Below, one piece after another: positions 46,273-55,715 of a stretch of 64,000 bases of DNA. The position numbers and the translations under genes are program-made. The DNA comes from Pleurocapsa sp. PCC 7327 (GTDB lineage Bacteria; Cyanobacteriota; Cyanobacteriia; Cyanobacteriales; Microcystaceae), in NCBI RefSeq assembly GCF_000317025.1, contig NC_019689.1:2581501-2645500 (forward strand), given 5' to 3'. Each line of letters opens with the position of its first letter. Position 1 is the stretch's first letter. The notes beneath the pieces were generated by a model, which did not search any database, had not been told where the DNA came from, and saw only the letters and a program-made list of their open reading frames with translations.

Positions 46273-46653
46273 ATGCTCGATGCTTTCCTTCCCTTTTCGC
46301 TCAAGCTAGATCCGATTGCGATCGCTGGTAGTTGTCTTTGGTCTTTGGCTTTATATTTGGGGCTCTCATCGGCTAGAGAATGGATTATCGAAAAACTCGA
46401 TCGCTGGTTTAACTTTGCCGAGCGATCGCTGTACACTTCGGTTGAAGAGTTTGAAAAAACTCGTCGGGCAAGAGAATCGCAAAACGCTTTTTATGCTTCT
46501 CTGTTTAGCATCGTTCCCTTTCTTACCCTGGGAGGACTCTGTAACTGGGGCGTAGAAATCGGTTTAGGTCGCAGTTGGGCAGTTAGTGTAGGAATTTTAG
46601 CTTGTATTGCTGGCGGAGTCTACGAACTCGGACGCCGAGACGGACTTGGTTAG
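46273..46653 (+). CDS. Small membrane protein, unknown
   Basis: 126 residues, two or three membrane helices (IAIAGSCLWSLALYLGL, FYASLFSIVPFLTLGGL, WAVSVGILACIAGGVYELG) with an amphipathic segment between. Not recognised beyond likely cyanobacterial distribution. It is divergent from the M23 gene. Confidence 0.5.
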   Translation: MLDAFLPFSLKLDPIAIAGSCLWSLALYLGLSSAREWIIEKLDRWFNFAERSLYTSVEEFEKTRRARESQNAFYASLFSIVPFLTLGGLCNWGVEIGLGRSWAVSVGILACIAGGVYELGRRDGLG

Positions 46654-46821
46654 GACGGAAGACGGGGTGTAGGGGTAGGGGGTGTGGGGAGACTGGGAGA
46701 CAATTAACAACTAACCCCTGTACGGGCGAGTTTATCTAAAAACCCGAAGAGATTTACCTACACTTACTGCCAAAAAAACTGCCCCTACGACTAATCCCCA
46801 ATGACAATAGATAAAAGACAA

Positions 46822-48606
46822 ATGACCAAACTTTCTAGTTCTATTGCTACAATTTGTCGTCGTGGGATAGCAATTGTCCTAGGGATACTCGTTACAGTCT
46901 CTCTGGGGGCTTGCAATCCAGCCAGTTTCAGAAGCCAAGCGGCTCAAGTTCCTCAAGTCGTTTTCTCAATCATAAGCGATCCCAAAACGTTTAATGCCGT
47001 TCTCTCGGCAGAGTCGCCGAATGTTTTTGGTTATATCTACGAAGGTCTAATTACCGAAAATCCTATCACGGGAAAAAAAGAACCGGCTTTAGCCGAATCT
47101 TGGCAAGTTTCCGAGGATAAACTGAAGTTTGTTTTTACGCTTAGGAAAGGGTTGAAGTGGTCGGACGGACAACCGCTAACTGCGGACGATGTCGTTTTTA
47201 GCTACAATGACCTCTATCTCAACCAAAATATTCCTAACAATTACAAAGACAGCCTAAAAATCGGTCTCAGCCAAGCTTTTCCTAAAATTCGCCAACTAGA
47301 CGACCGAAGAGTAGAATTTATTTTGCCAGAACCCTATGCACCTTTTCTCGATACGGCTGGATTGCCTATTTTACCTGCCCATATCTTACGAAAAACATTA
47401 GAAACAAAAGATGCAGAGGGAAGGCTCAAATTTCTCTCTACTTGGGGAGTCGATACGCCCCCCGAACAGATTATTGTTAATGGCCCCTACAAACTCAAAA
47501 ATTTTGTTACCAGTCAGCGGGTTATCTTCGAGCGCAATCCTTACTATTGGAAAAAGGATAAACAAGGAAATCGATTACCTTATATCGGGCGAGTGATTTT
47601 AGCAATTGTAGAATCTCAAGATACTTCTTTATTGCAATTTCGGTCGGGAAGTTTAGATTCTCTGAGCGTTAATCCCGAATATTTTTCCTTGCTCAAACGA
47701 GAAGAAGATCGAGGCAAGTTTACTATTTATAATGGAGGTCCTGCTTATGGATCGCAGTTTATTTCTTTTAATCTTAATAAAGGCACAAGAAATGGAAAGC
47801 CGTTAGTTAATCCGATTAAATCTCGCTGGTTTAATAATGTTAAATTTAGACAAGCAGTTGCCTATGCGATCGATCGCCAACGAATTATTAATAATATCTA
47901 TCAGGGTCTAGGAGCGCCGATTAACTCATTAATTTCTATTCAATCTCCTTACTATAATAAAACCCTGAAGGGATATAATTATAATCCAGAAAAAGCAAAG
48001 AAATTATTACAAGAAGCCGGGTTTAAATACAATAGCAAAGAACAATTATTGGATTCAGAAGGAAATCGAGTTCGTTTTACTCTAATCACTAATTCTGGTA
48101 ATAAAAGTCGGGAAGCGATGGGGGCACAAATAAAAAATGACTTGGCCAAAATAGGCATTCAAGTCGATTATACCCCTATTGATTTTAATGTTTTAGTAGA
48201 CAAATTGAGCAATAGCTTGGATTGGGAATGTTATTTGCTTGGCTTGACAGGCGATAACGAACCTCATATACCTAACGTTTGGCTGACTGATGGTAATTTG
48301 CATACTTTTAATCAGAAACCCCAACCGGGACAGAAACCAATAGAGGGCTGGGAAGTATCGGAGTGGGAACAAAAACTGGCTCAATTGACTATCCAAGGAG
48401 CTAGAGAATTAGACATAGAAAAACGCAAAGCAATCTATACTGAAATTCAACGGATAGAGCAAGAATATTTGCCCATGATTTATTTAGTTCAACCCTATTC
48501 TTTAGGGGCGGTACGCGATCGCTTTGAAGGAATTCAATTTTCTGCACTTGGAGGCGCTTTTTGGAATCTCGATGAAATTAAAATCTCTTCTAAGAAATTG
48601 AGGTAA
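46822..48606 (+). CDS. ABC transporter peptide-binding lipoprotein (SBP family 5)
   Basis: 594 residues from the ATG at 46822; an in-frame ATG at 46801 would add seven. A lipoprotein signal (GILVTVSLGAC, lipobox LGAC) is followed by the family 5 core: ESPNVFGYIYEGLITENP, LRKGLKWSDGQPLTADDVVF, RQAVAYAIDRQRIINNIYQG. These bind peptides, opines or nickel for DppBCDF-type importers. No permease or ATPase gene is adjacent, so it must share one encoded elsewhere. Confidence 0.88.
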   Translation: MTKLSSSIATICRRGIAIVLGILVTVSLGACNPASFRSQAAQVPQVVFSIISDPKTFNAVLSAESPNVFGYIYEGLITENPITGKKEPALAESWQVSEDKLKFVFTLRKGLKWSDGQPLTADDVVFSYNDLYLNQNIPNNYKDSLKIGLSQAFPKIRQLDDRRVEFILPEPYAPFLDTAGLPILPAHILRKTLETKDAEGRLKFLSTWGVDTPPEQIIVNGPYKLKNFVTSQRVIFERNPYYWKKDKQGNRLPYIGRVILAIVESQDTSLLQFRSGSLDSLSVNPEYFSLLKREEDRGKFTIYNGGPAYGSQFISFNLNKGTRNGKPLVNPIKSRWFNNVKFRQAVAYAIDRQRIINNIYQGLGAPINSLISIQSPYYNKTLKGYNYNPEKAKKLLQEAGFKYNSKEQLLDSEGNRVRFTLITNSGNKSREAMGAQIKNDLAKIGIQVDYTPIDFNVLVDKLSNSLDWECYLLGLTGDNEPHIPNVWLTDGNLHTFNQKPQPGQKPIEGWEVSEWEQKLAQLTIQGARELDIEKRKAIYTEIQRIEQEYLPMIYLVQPYSLGAVRDRFEGIQFSALGGAFWNLDEIKISSKKLR

Positions 48607-48729
48607 AATTTGCTCCTTTCGTTACTGGGCTACTGCCTTCAGTTTGGGAGCATCTGCAAGGACACATTTTTCTTTCAATTGAGTTAATCTACATAGATGA
48701 AAGATGAGATTCATCTATTGAGATTACTG

Positions 48730-48969
48730 ATGACAGTTAACGTTCAATTTCTGCCTGACGATGTTACGATTGACGCGCAACCAGGAGAACCCCTGTTAGA
48801 GGTAGCCAAACGGGCAGGAGTTTTTATTCCCACTGGTTGTTTAATGGGGTCTTGTTATGCTTGCGAGGTCGAACTGGGCGATGGAACTCCCATTTGTGCT
48901 TGTATTAGTTCCGTTCCAGACGGAAAGCAACATTTAACCATTCATCTATATTCCGATCCAGTGTGGTAA
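48730..48969 (+). CDS. Plant-type [2Fe-2S] ferredoxin-like protein
   Basis: 79 residues from ATG 48730 (MTVNVQFLPDDVTIDAQPGE); an upstream ATG at 48697 would add 11. The cluster motif CLMGSCYAC (CX4CX2C) and a later PICAC supply four Cys. It is shorter than PetF. The redox partner is unknown. The following glycosyltransferase gene is on the same strand 70 bases on. Confidence 0.8.
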   Translation: MTVNVQFLPDDVTIDAQPGEPLLEVAKRAGVFIPTGCLMGSCYACEVELGDGTPICACISSVPDGKQHLTIHLYSDPVW

Positions 48970-49039
48970 AACGGTTGCCAAAGTTAGAGAAATATGTAAG
49001 TTTGGATTGATATTTTTAGAGGATAGAGGTTTGGGGCGC

Positions 49040-50227
49040 ATGAGGATTCTGGTGCTAACATGGGAGTTTCCCCCGCGCATTGTCGGCGGTATCGCGCGCC
49101 ATGTGGCGGAAATTTATCCAGAACTGGTGAAATTGGGGCATGAGATTCGTTTAATTACAGTGGAGTTCGGTCAAGCTCCCGGTTATGAAGAGGTAGAAGG
49201 AGTTCGCGTTCATCGGGTTCCCGTTGCCCCAGCTCATAACTTTTTCCATTGGGTCGTCAACATGAACGACAGTATGGGGTATTACGGGGGCAAGCTGATC
49301 GCAGAAGAAGGCCCTTTTGATATTCTCCATGCCCATGATTGGTTGGTATCGGATGCCGCGATCGCGCTCAAGCACCATTTTAAGATTCCTTTAGTTGCTA
49401 CCTTTCACGCTACGGAATACGGTCGCCACAACGGCATTTACACAGAGGAGCAGCGTTACATCGCCAGCAAAGAAGGAAACCTGGCTTACAATGCATGGCG
49501 CATCATCGTCTGTAGCGACTACATGCGTCAAGAACTGCAACGAGCATTGGGAACTCCCTGGGACAAAATAGACGTTGTTTATAATGGCATCCGAGCCGAG
49601 AAAAAGCAACGCGATCCTCACTTCGACTACCAGGCGTTTCGCCGTCGCTATGCCGAAGATGGCGAAAAAATTGTTTATTACGTCGGTCGCATGACTTATG
49701 AAAAAGGAGTTGCCGTACTGTTAAATGCTGCTCCCAAAGTTATTTGGGAGATGGGCGGCTATGTCAAATTTGTGATTATCGGCGGCGGCAATACCGATAA
49801 GCTCAAAGAGCAAGCTTGGAACTTGGGGATCTCGAACAAGTGCTACTTTACAGGTTTCATGTCCGAGGAGGATTTAGATAAGTTCCAAACTATAGCCGAT
49901 TGTGCCGTCTTCCCCAGTCTTTACGAACCTTTTGGGATCGTTGCCCTAGAAAGCTTTGCCGCCCGCGTTCCCGTTGTAGTATCGGATACAGGCGGATTTC
50001 CCGAAGTGGTACGACATACGAGAACGGGAATTGTGACGCATACCAATAATCCCGACTCTCTGGCATGGGGAATTCTAGAAGTTTTGAAAAATCCCGGCTA
50101 TGCCCAGTGGTTAATCGATAATGCTTATGAAGACCTAGAACGCCGTTTTAGCTGGCCCAAACTAGCACGGCAAACCGAAGCCGTATACGGTCTAGTATTA
50201 CATCAGCGATCGCAAACCGTTTGGTAG
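49040..50227 (+). CDS. GT4-family glycosyltransferase
   Basis: 395 residues from ATG 49040 (MRILVLTWEFPPRIVGGIAR); the frame is open from 49007. It has the GT-B fold: N-terminal acceptor half with HAHDWLVSDAAIALK and HATEYGRHNGIYT, C-terminal nucleotide half with YVGRMTYEKGVAVLLNA and FPSLYEPFGIVALESFA. The EPFGIVALE motif is the GT4 nucleotide-binding signature. The donor and product are not known. The front MRILVLTWEFPP also occurs in glycogen-synthase-like and trehalose-type enzymes. Confidence 0.88.
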   Translation: MRILVLTWEFPPRIVGGIARHVAEIYPELVKLGHEIRLITVEFGQAPGYEEVEGVRVHRVPVAPAHNFFHWVVNMNDSMGYYGGKLIAEEGPFDILHAHDWLVSDAAIALKHHFKIPLVATFHATEYGRHNGIYTEEQRYIASKEGNLAYNAWRIIVCSDYMRQELQRALGTPWDKIDVVYNGIRAEKKQRDPHFDYQAFRRRYAEDGEKIVYYVGRMTYEKGVAVLLNAAPKVIWEMGGYVKFVIIGGGNTDKLKEQAWNLGISNKCYFTGFMSEEDLDKFQTIADCAVFPSLYEPFGIVALESFAARVPVVVSDTGGFPEVVRHTRTGIVTHTNNPDSLAWGILEVLKNPGYAQWLIDNAYEDLERRFSWPKLARQTEAVYGLVLHQRSQTVW

Positions 50228-50311
50228 GATTAAAGCGCAAGAAACCGATAGAGTTGCATAGCCAGCGCGGGTTAGTCTCAATCCAAAGAGCATGATTTTG
50301 GAGACGACCCG

Positions 50312-50759
50312 ATGCGCGAAGATGAATACTGGCAAGCTGTTGTCGATCGCGATTCCCAATCCGATCGCACCTTCGTCTATGCCGTCCGTTCGACGGGGAT
50401 TTATTGCCTTCCCCCCTGTCCGTCGCGGCAACCTCGGCGAGAAAACGCGCTGTTTTTTCCCAACCTGACAAAGCAGAACAATCCGGGTTTCCTCCCTGCC
50501 AGCGCTGTTATCCCAATCGGATTTTACCCGACGAACCCCACCTCGATCTGATTCGACAAGTCTGTGGAGCGATCGCCGAAGGATTCGCTCCTCCGCCAAC
50601 GCTTGCCCAACTTACGACTCCTTCAACCTGAGTCCGCATCACCTGCAACGCATCTTCAAACGTATCGTCGGCATAAGTCCCAGACAGTATGCCGATGCTT
50701 ATCGCCTCGATCGCAAGCAAAAACTACTCGAAGGAAAATCAAAGCCAGTCAAAAGTTAA
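50312..50759 (+). pseudogene. ada: Broken ada (methylphosphotriester-DNA repair regulator)
   Basis: Three frames together spell the N-terminal half of Ada: EDEYWQAVVDRDSQSDRTFV and TGIYCLPPCPSR in the first; after a shift in the T6 run at 50453-50458, DKAEQSGFPPCQRCYPN in the second; after another shift near 50605-50615, FNLSPHHLQRIFKRIVG and the AraC-type helix YADAYRLDRKQKLLEGKSK in the third. The four zinc Cys can be seen. The C-terminal methyltransferase half is missing and a stop occurs at 50757-50759. Two frameshifts make it non-functional. Confidence 0.85.
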
Positions 50760-50941
50760 AAGGAAAAAGGCAAAAAGTATTTTAATTGAATTTCTCGTTC
50801 CCTTGTTGGCAATGGGGTGGGGTGCGATCGCGATCGAAGGAAGAATAGGGGGCGATCCGTATGGCGAGCCATCTTGTTACATTTATTAACAATAATTCGC
50901 TCGATGACACAATTAAACCCGTAAACGAGTCTGAGGAGTTC

Positions 50942-52885
50942 ATGAATCAGCCATCACAATCTTCTTCTCTCCCATCGATTTCTCGACGAACTGCCCTAAA
51001 ACTGCTCGGCGTTGGCGCTGTTGGAGGACTGGTGGGATATTCTCGCTTTTGGAAACCCCAGCCATCGGTATTTATTCAAGATAGTTTGGCGCTACCGTAC
51101 CGACTCGATCGCCAAAAAACCGTCGTTATCGTTGGGGCGGGGTTGGCGGGACTAGCTTGTGCCTACGAGCTGAGTCAGCGAGGCTTTGCCGTTACCTTGT
51201 TGGAGCGATCGCCCAATTTGGGCGGTAAAATTGCCAGTTGGAAAATTCAAGTAGGGGAAGAAGAGTTTATGATGGAACATGGCTTTCATGGCTTTTTCCC
51301 ACAGTACTATAACCTCAACAGCCTCATTAAAGAACTAGAAATTAGCGACAATTTTAAATCGTTAGAATTTTATTCCCTAGTGTTTCGTCAGGGGCAATAC
51401 GCTCCCGAAATTTTTCGTCCCAGTCACTCGGCTTTTCCCTGGAATATCGTTGACTTGGCGATTTCCTCTCCCAATCGATTTCGCTGGGGAATTAACCTAA
51501 CCCAACCCTCTCATTGGCAGGTATTTCGCGCGATTACAGGGTTCCAAATTCCCAAAAGCTTCAACCGCCTCGATGGCATTTCCGTAACTGACTGGGCACG
51601 GGGAGGCTTTCCTCAAGGATTGTACGATCTCTATTTTCTTCCCTTCGCTAAATCGAGCCTCAACGCGCCCGATGTATTGAGTACGGGAGAATTATTGCAG
51701 TTTTTCCACTTCTACTTTTTTGGCAATCCCGAAGGTTTGGCTTTTAACGGCACTAGAGACGATATGGGAACGAGTTTAGTACAACCCATTGCTCGTGCGA
51801 TCGCGCGCAACGGCGGCAAGATTATTACCGAAGCAACCGTCAGCGAAATTCACTGCCAAAATGGACAAATTGACTATTTAACCTATCAGAAAGGAAACAG
51901 CTACACTGACGTTCCGTTTTGGGTAGAACGCAATCCCTTCCTCAAAGAGGAACGATTAGAATATTACGGATCGGGCGATCGCGTTTTTGCCGTCAAACTG
52001 GGAGGCGATGAAGCGATTTCCCTCACTTGTACTCACCAGGGCTGTACGGTAGGGCGACAAGCTGATGGCAAGTTTCTCTGTCCCTGCCACGGCGCGTTGT
52101 ACGACGAGCGAGGAAAAGTAGTGCGAGGTCCTGCCAAACGAGACTTACCGCGTTTTAATATCCTTCAACGGCAAGGCGAGTCGGTGCAGTTAATCGCTGC
52201 GTCGCCAATTTTGTCTCCAATTGGAGACAAAATTCAGGCAGATTATTACGTTATCGCCACAGACGTTCCTGGGGTACAGCACTTATTTGGACTAATGACG
52301 GGCGAGGTCAATTCAACGGTTAAAGCGCGGGTAGAAAAATTAGCGAGCGCCGATCCCTTTGCCGTAGGGCGTTTCTGGTTCGATCGCGATTTTGAGTGGG
52401 AACACAGCAACTTTACCTCCCTTTCCGGTTACCAACTCACCGACAGCATCACCCTCTATCACCGCATTCAGGAGCAATTTATCGACTGGGCAAAGCGTAC
52501 TGGCGGCAGCGTGGTCGAGTTACATGCCTACTGTTACAAAGAAAAAGACTTTCCCACTCAGGAAGTCCTGTTAGAAACTTTCGAGCAGGAATTGTACGAA
52601 ATTGTGCCAGAACTGGCACAAGCAACCGTTCTCCATCGAGAATTGGTCAATCAGAAGAATTTTTCTGGCTATCCGCCCAATAGCTATCGCGATCGCCCTC
52701 AAACCAGCACCGAAATTCCCAATTTAATGTTTGCCGGAGATTGGGTGAAAATGCCTTTTCCCTGCGGATTGATGGAGAGAGCCGTTAGTAGCGGCTTACT
52801 TGCGGCTAATGAAATTCTTCAGCAAGAAGGGGTACGGAGAAGAACGATCTTTTCGGTCAATCCTGAAGGACTGTTGAAAATTTAA
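50942..52885 (+). CDS. Tat-exported FAD oxidoreductase with inserted Rieske domain
   Basis: 647 residues. The ATG at 50942 follows GAGGAG, which decides the start over an upstream in-frame ATG. A twin-arginine signal (SRRTALKLLGVGAVGGLVGY) precedes [20 protein letters not shown], the FAD motif of carotenoid-desaturase/amine-oxidase enzymes, and LGGKIASW. Near residues 350-415 a Rieske [2Fe-2S] domain is inserted: CTHQGC and CPCHGALYDERGK. The C-terminal FAD signature NLMFAGDWVKMPFPCGLMER follows. The substrate is unknown; it might be a carotenoid or quinone. It ends at a hairpin shared with the PEP-CTERM gene. Confidence 0.88.
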   Translation: MNQPSQSSSLPSISRRTALKLLGVGAVGGLVGYSRFWKPQPSVFIQDSLALPYRLDRQKTVVIVGAGLAGLACAYELSQRGFAVTLLERSPNLGGKIASWKIQVGEEEFMMEHGFHGFFPQYYNLNSLIKELEISDNFKSLEFYSLVFRQGQYAPEIFRPSHSAFPWNIVDLAISSPNRFRWGINLTQPSHWQVFRAITGFQIPKSFNRLDGISVTDWARGGFPQGLYDLYFLPFAKSSLNAPDVLSTGELLQFFHFYFFGNPEGLAFNGTRDDMGTSLVQPIARAIARNGGKIITEATVSEIHCQNGQIDYLTYQKGNSYTDVPFWVERNPFLKEERLEYYGSGDRVFAVKLGGDEAISLTCTHQGCTVGRQADGKFLCPCHGALYDERGKVVRGPAKRDLPRFNILQRQGESVQLIAASPILSPIGDKIQADYYVIATDVPGVQHLFGLMTGEVNSTVKARVEKLASADPFAVGRFWFDRDFEWEHSNFTSLSGYQLTDSITLYHRIQEQFIDWAKRTGGSVVELHAYCYKEKDFPTQEVLLETFEQELYEIVPELAQATVLHRELVNQKNFSGYPPNSYRDRPQTSTEIPNLMFAGDWVKMPFPCGLMERAVSSGLLAANEILQQEGVRRRTIFSVNPEGLLKI

Positions 52886-52906
52886 CTATCGAGCGATCGA
52901 AGTAAA

Positions 52907-52929
52907 GGCGTTGCCGATCTAGCAACGCC
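52907..52929. terminator. Hairpin between convergent genes
   Basis: GGCGTTGC (52907-52914) pairs with GCAACGCC (52922-52929) around loop CGATCTA. It lies between the convergent FAD/Rieske and PEP-CTERM genes and probably serves both. Confidence 0.6.
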
Positions 52930-52953
52930 CGAAAATTTCTAGCTACAACCTAG

Positions 52954-53643
52954 CTAGTCTTTCTTGGCCTTGGCTTTTCCTTGGGTTTTTCTACGGAAAA
53001 ATGCGCCAAATCCTACTGCCATCCCTGCACCAGCGATGGTTAGGGGTTCGGGAACGGCGGCAAAAGATGCGGAGTAGCTAGTCTGAAGACCGCCATTAGC
53101 AAGGAGTCCGGGAAGATCGTCTACCGTGCCAGTAAATTGAGAAGTAAAAATTCCTCTCCCGATCAAGGTTGTTCCCGAGCTACCCTTAAACACGCCATCA
53201 AAAGAGTACTGAACGAATGTAGTTGGCTGACCGCCAGGGGTTGGACGTGCTACAAATTCAGGCGCATTGATGGAAGCTAGCGTAAAAGTCTCTCCGTTGG
53301 CTAAAGATACGAAATCGTCCAACGGTAAAACAGTCCCTTGAGGGTTGAGAGGCGCTGGCGCCAGGGTCAGATCCTTAATCGTAGCCTCAGTGCCGCTAAG
53401 CCCGGAATAAATTCCTCTGCCTGTCAGAACGCGAGTTTGATTAAAACTAAACGTAACGTTGTCGTCTTCGGTACCTGCCTTTCCATCCGCACCAAGACTA
53501 CCAGTAACATTGACTCCACCGCCGAGATCGAAGCCACCTAGATCGGTGCTAAAAGTAGCAGCTTCGGCAGAATTAACAGATAGCGCTAGTCCGGCTGCGG
53601 CTAGCGGAGCCACTAAAGCAGCTTTGAGCAATTTTGTTTCCAT
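52954..53643 (-). CDS. PEP-CTERM sorted secreted protein
   Basis: 229 residues. Signal peptide (LKAALVAPLAAAGLALSVNS, then AEAATF) and a beta-rich mature part. The end AAVPEPLTIAGAGMAVGFGA plus FFRRKTQGKAKAKKD is a PEP-CTERM sorting tail (VPEP, hydrophobic helix, basic end), so the protein is probably processed by an exosortase. No exosortase is in the window. Function unknown. Confidence 0.88.
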   Translation of the reverse strand: METKLLKAALVAPLAAAGLALSVNSAEAATFSTDLGGFDLGGGVNVTGSLGADGKAGTEDDNVTFSFNQTRVLTGRGIYSGLSGTEATIKDLTLAPAPLNPQGTVLPLDDFVSLANGETFTLASINAPEFVARPTPGGQPTTFVQYSFDGVFKGSSGTTLIGRGIFTSQFTGTVDDLPGLLANGGLQTSYSASFAAVPEPLTIAGAGMAVGFGAFFRRKTQGKAKAKKD

Positions 53644-53979
53644 TCTCTTTACCTCACCTTGGCTAGGTTACTCTGGATAGACTAATCTAACTTTAATAGA
53701 GAGTCAACGGTTAGCGATCGCCAGCAGGAATAATTTGCTGGCAATCGCTAGTTTAACCGATGATTTTGACCCATGATCGACTAAAGCAAGAAAAGTCGTG
53801 TTTTTTTTACCAATCTGGAATGATTGTCCAGTTTGTTCTGAGTTTAATACAACTTCCATAGGGAAGATTCCTGAAAAAAACTGGGTTAGCTTTCTCTAAG
53901 CTAGGCTATAGTTGAAGCGCTAAGCTACGATTTTCGCTCTAGTTAGCCATCTCGAAATATCTCATCGCAACGACGATAC

Positions 53980-55551
53980 ATGCCCCTCTCTCGCCTGCTG
54001 ATTTGGATTCTCGGTCTGAGTTTCATCTTCGGACTAATGATCTGGTTAGTCCATTCGATTTATCGGCTTTACCTTACTATTAGCTGGACGGCTCCTTTGC
54101 TGGCCAATTTGTTACTGTTATTACTCGTCGCGTTGTTGGGGCTATTAATTGCTGCTTTTGTTTATTACTTTCAACTCTATCCTGCTAAAAAGTCTCGCCA
54201 AAAGGCACAGCAGCGCCGCCCAGTCGCCAAACTGCCCGAACAAAAAACCGAAGCGGCAGAGGAAGCCCTCAAAGCACTCAGAAAACAAGTCAAGCAAGTT
54301 CAGGATAGAGTAGCGCAGCAGGCACTATTGAGCCGTTCTCGCGAAATCGAAGCCAATTTGGCGCGCGGAGAACTGCAAGTCGTCGTCTTCGGGACGGGTT
54401 CGGCGGGAAAAACTTCCCTCGTCAATGCCATTATCGGACAGATGGTGGGCAACGTTGAAGCGACGATGGGGACGACGCAAGTCGGAGAAACCTATCGTCT
54501 TAAGTTGCGGGGCTTGGAGCGAGAAATTCTGATTACCGATACCCCCGGAATTCTAGAACCGGGCATTGCCGGGACGCAACGGGAACAGTTGGCGCGACAG
54601 TTAGCAACCCAAGCCGATTTGCTGTTGTTCGTGGTGGATAATGACTTGCGGCAGTCGGAATACGAACCCCTGCAAACTCTAGCAGAAATTGGCAAGCGAT
54701 CGCTGCTTGTTTTCAACAAAACCGATCTTTATACCGATGAGGAGCGAGAAATAATTTTAACCAAGTTGAGGGCGAGGGTAAGAGATTTTATTAAAGCTGC
54801 CGACGTGGTCGCGATCGCAGCTAATCCTCAGCCGTTTCAATTAGAAAGCGGTGCCATTGTCGAACCCGAACCGGAAATTATTCCTTTAATCAAACGCTTA
54901 GCCGCCGTTTTGCGAGCAGAGGGAGAAGATTTAATCGCCGATAATATTTTATTGCAATCTCAACGCTTGGGCGAAGAAGCTCGCCAAATTATCGATCGCC
55001 AGCGACGACAACAAGCCGATAAAATTATCGAACGCTATCAATGGATAGGCGCGGGCGTTATTGCCGTTACTCCTTTGCCCGTCGTCGATATGCTGGCAAC
55101 GGCAGCAGTCAATGCCCAAATGGTCGTCGAAATCGGTCGCGTTTACGGTTGCGAACTCAATAGCGATCGCGGTAAGGAATTAGCCTTATCTTTAGGCAAA
55201 ACTTTGGTCAGTTTGGGCGTAGTCAAAGGGGCGGTCGAATTATTAGCCAGAGCGCTTCAATTTCAGATCGCCACTTATTTAGTCGGCAAAGTAATTCAAG
55301 GTGTAACGGCTGCCTATTTAACTCGCATTGCCGGGAAAAGTTTCGTGGAATATTTCCGTCACGATCAAGATTGGGGAGATGGCGGTATTACTGAAGTCGT
55401 GCAGCGACAGTTTCAATTAAATCGTAGGGATGAGTTTGTTAAAGCATTCGTCAAAGACGCGATCGCGAGAGTCGTTAAACCGATCGCAGAGACCTTAGAA
55501 ACAGAAAGGGAAGAAGAATTGGTGGAACTTAGCGAAGATGATTGGCGATAG
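53980..55551 (+). CDS. Membrane-associated Era-like GTPase with DUF697 domain
   Basis: 523 residues. Two membrane helices at the front (ILGLSFIFGLMIWLVHSI; LLLLLVALLGLLIAAFVYYF), a coiled segment, then a G domain: GTGSAGKTSLVNAI (G1), ITDTPGILEPG (G3), FNKTD (G4). The C-terminal 190 residues contain a DUF697-like hydrophobic region (WIGAGVIAVTPLPVVDMLAT). These are related to YcjF/YcjX-type and cyanobacterial GTPases of unclear function. Confidence 0.85.
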   Translation: MPLSRLLIWILGLSFIFGLMIWLVHSIYRLYLTISWTAPLLANLLLLLLVALLGLLIAAFVYYFQLYPAKKSRQKAQQRRPVAKLPEQKTEAAEEALKALRKQVKQVQDRVAQQALLSRSREIEANLARGELQVVVFGTGSAGKTSLVNAIIGQMVGNVEATMGTTQVGETYRLKLRGLEREILITDTPGILEPGIAGTQREQLARQLATQADLLLFVVDNDLRQSEYEPLQTLAEIGKRSLLVFNKTDLYTDEEREIILTKLRARVRDFIKAADVVAIAANPQPFQLESGAIVEPEPEIIPLIKRLAAVLRAEGEDLIADNILLQSQRLGEEARQIIDRQRRQQADKIIERYQWIGAGVIAVTPLPVVDMLATAAVNAQMVVEIGRVYGCELNSDRGKELALSLGKTLVSLGVVKGAVELLARALQFQIATYLVGKVIQGVTAAYLTRIAGKSFVEYFRHDQDWGDGGITEVVQRQFQLNRRDEFVKAFVKDAIARVVKPIAETLETEREEELVELSEDDWR

Positions 55552-55715
55552 TGACTTCCTCTAGCTGTGGAGGGGCGCTTGTGGAGAAAACTCAGGAATA
55601 ATCGAGAATCAAAAAAGTTTCGGTCAACTAGCGGTGGAAGCGTCAAGAAAGGCTTTTTAGATAGTGCAGGAAAGCAGCTAATCTAGATAAGGGTTAGCAA
55701 TTGAGGATAATAAGA

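Noticed and set aside
46675-46715. Third copy of the dispersed repeat as a separate feature
   Set aside because: Only a partial match; mentioned under the repeat family instead.
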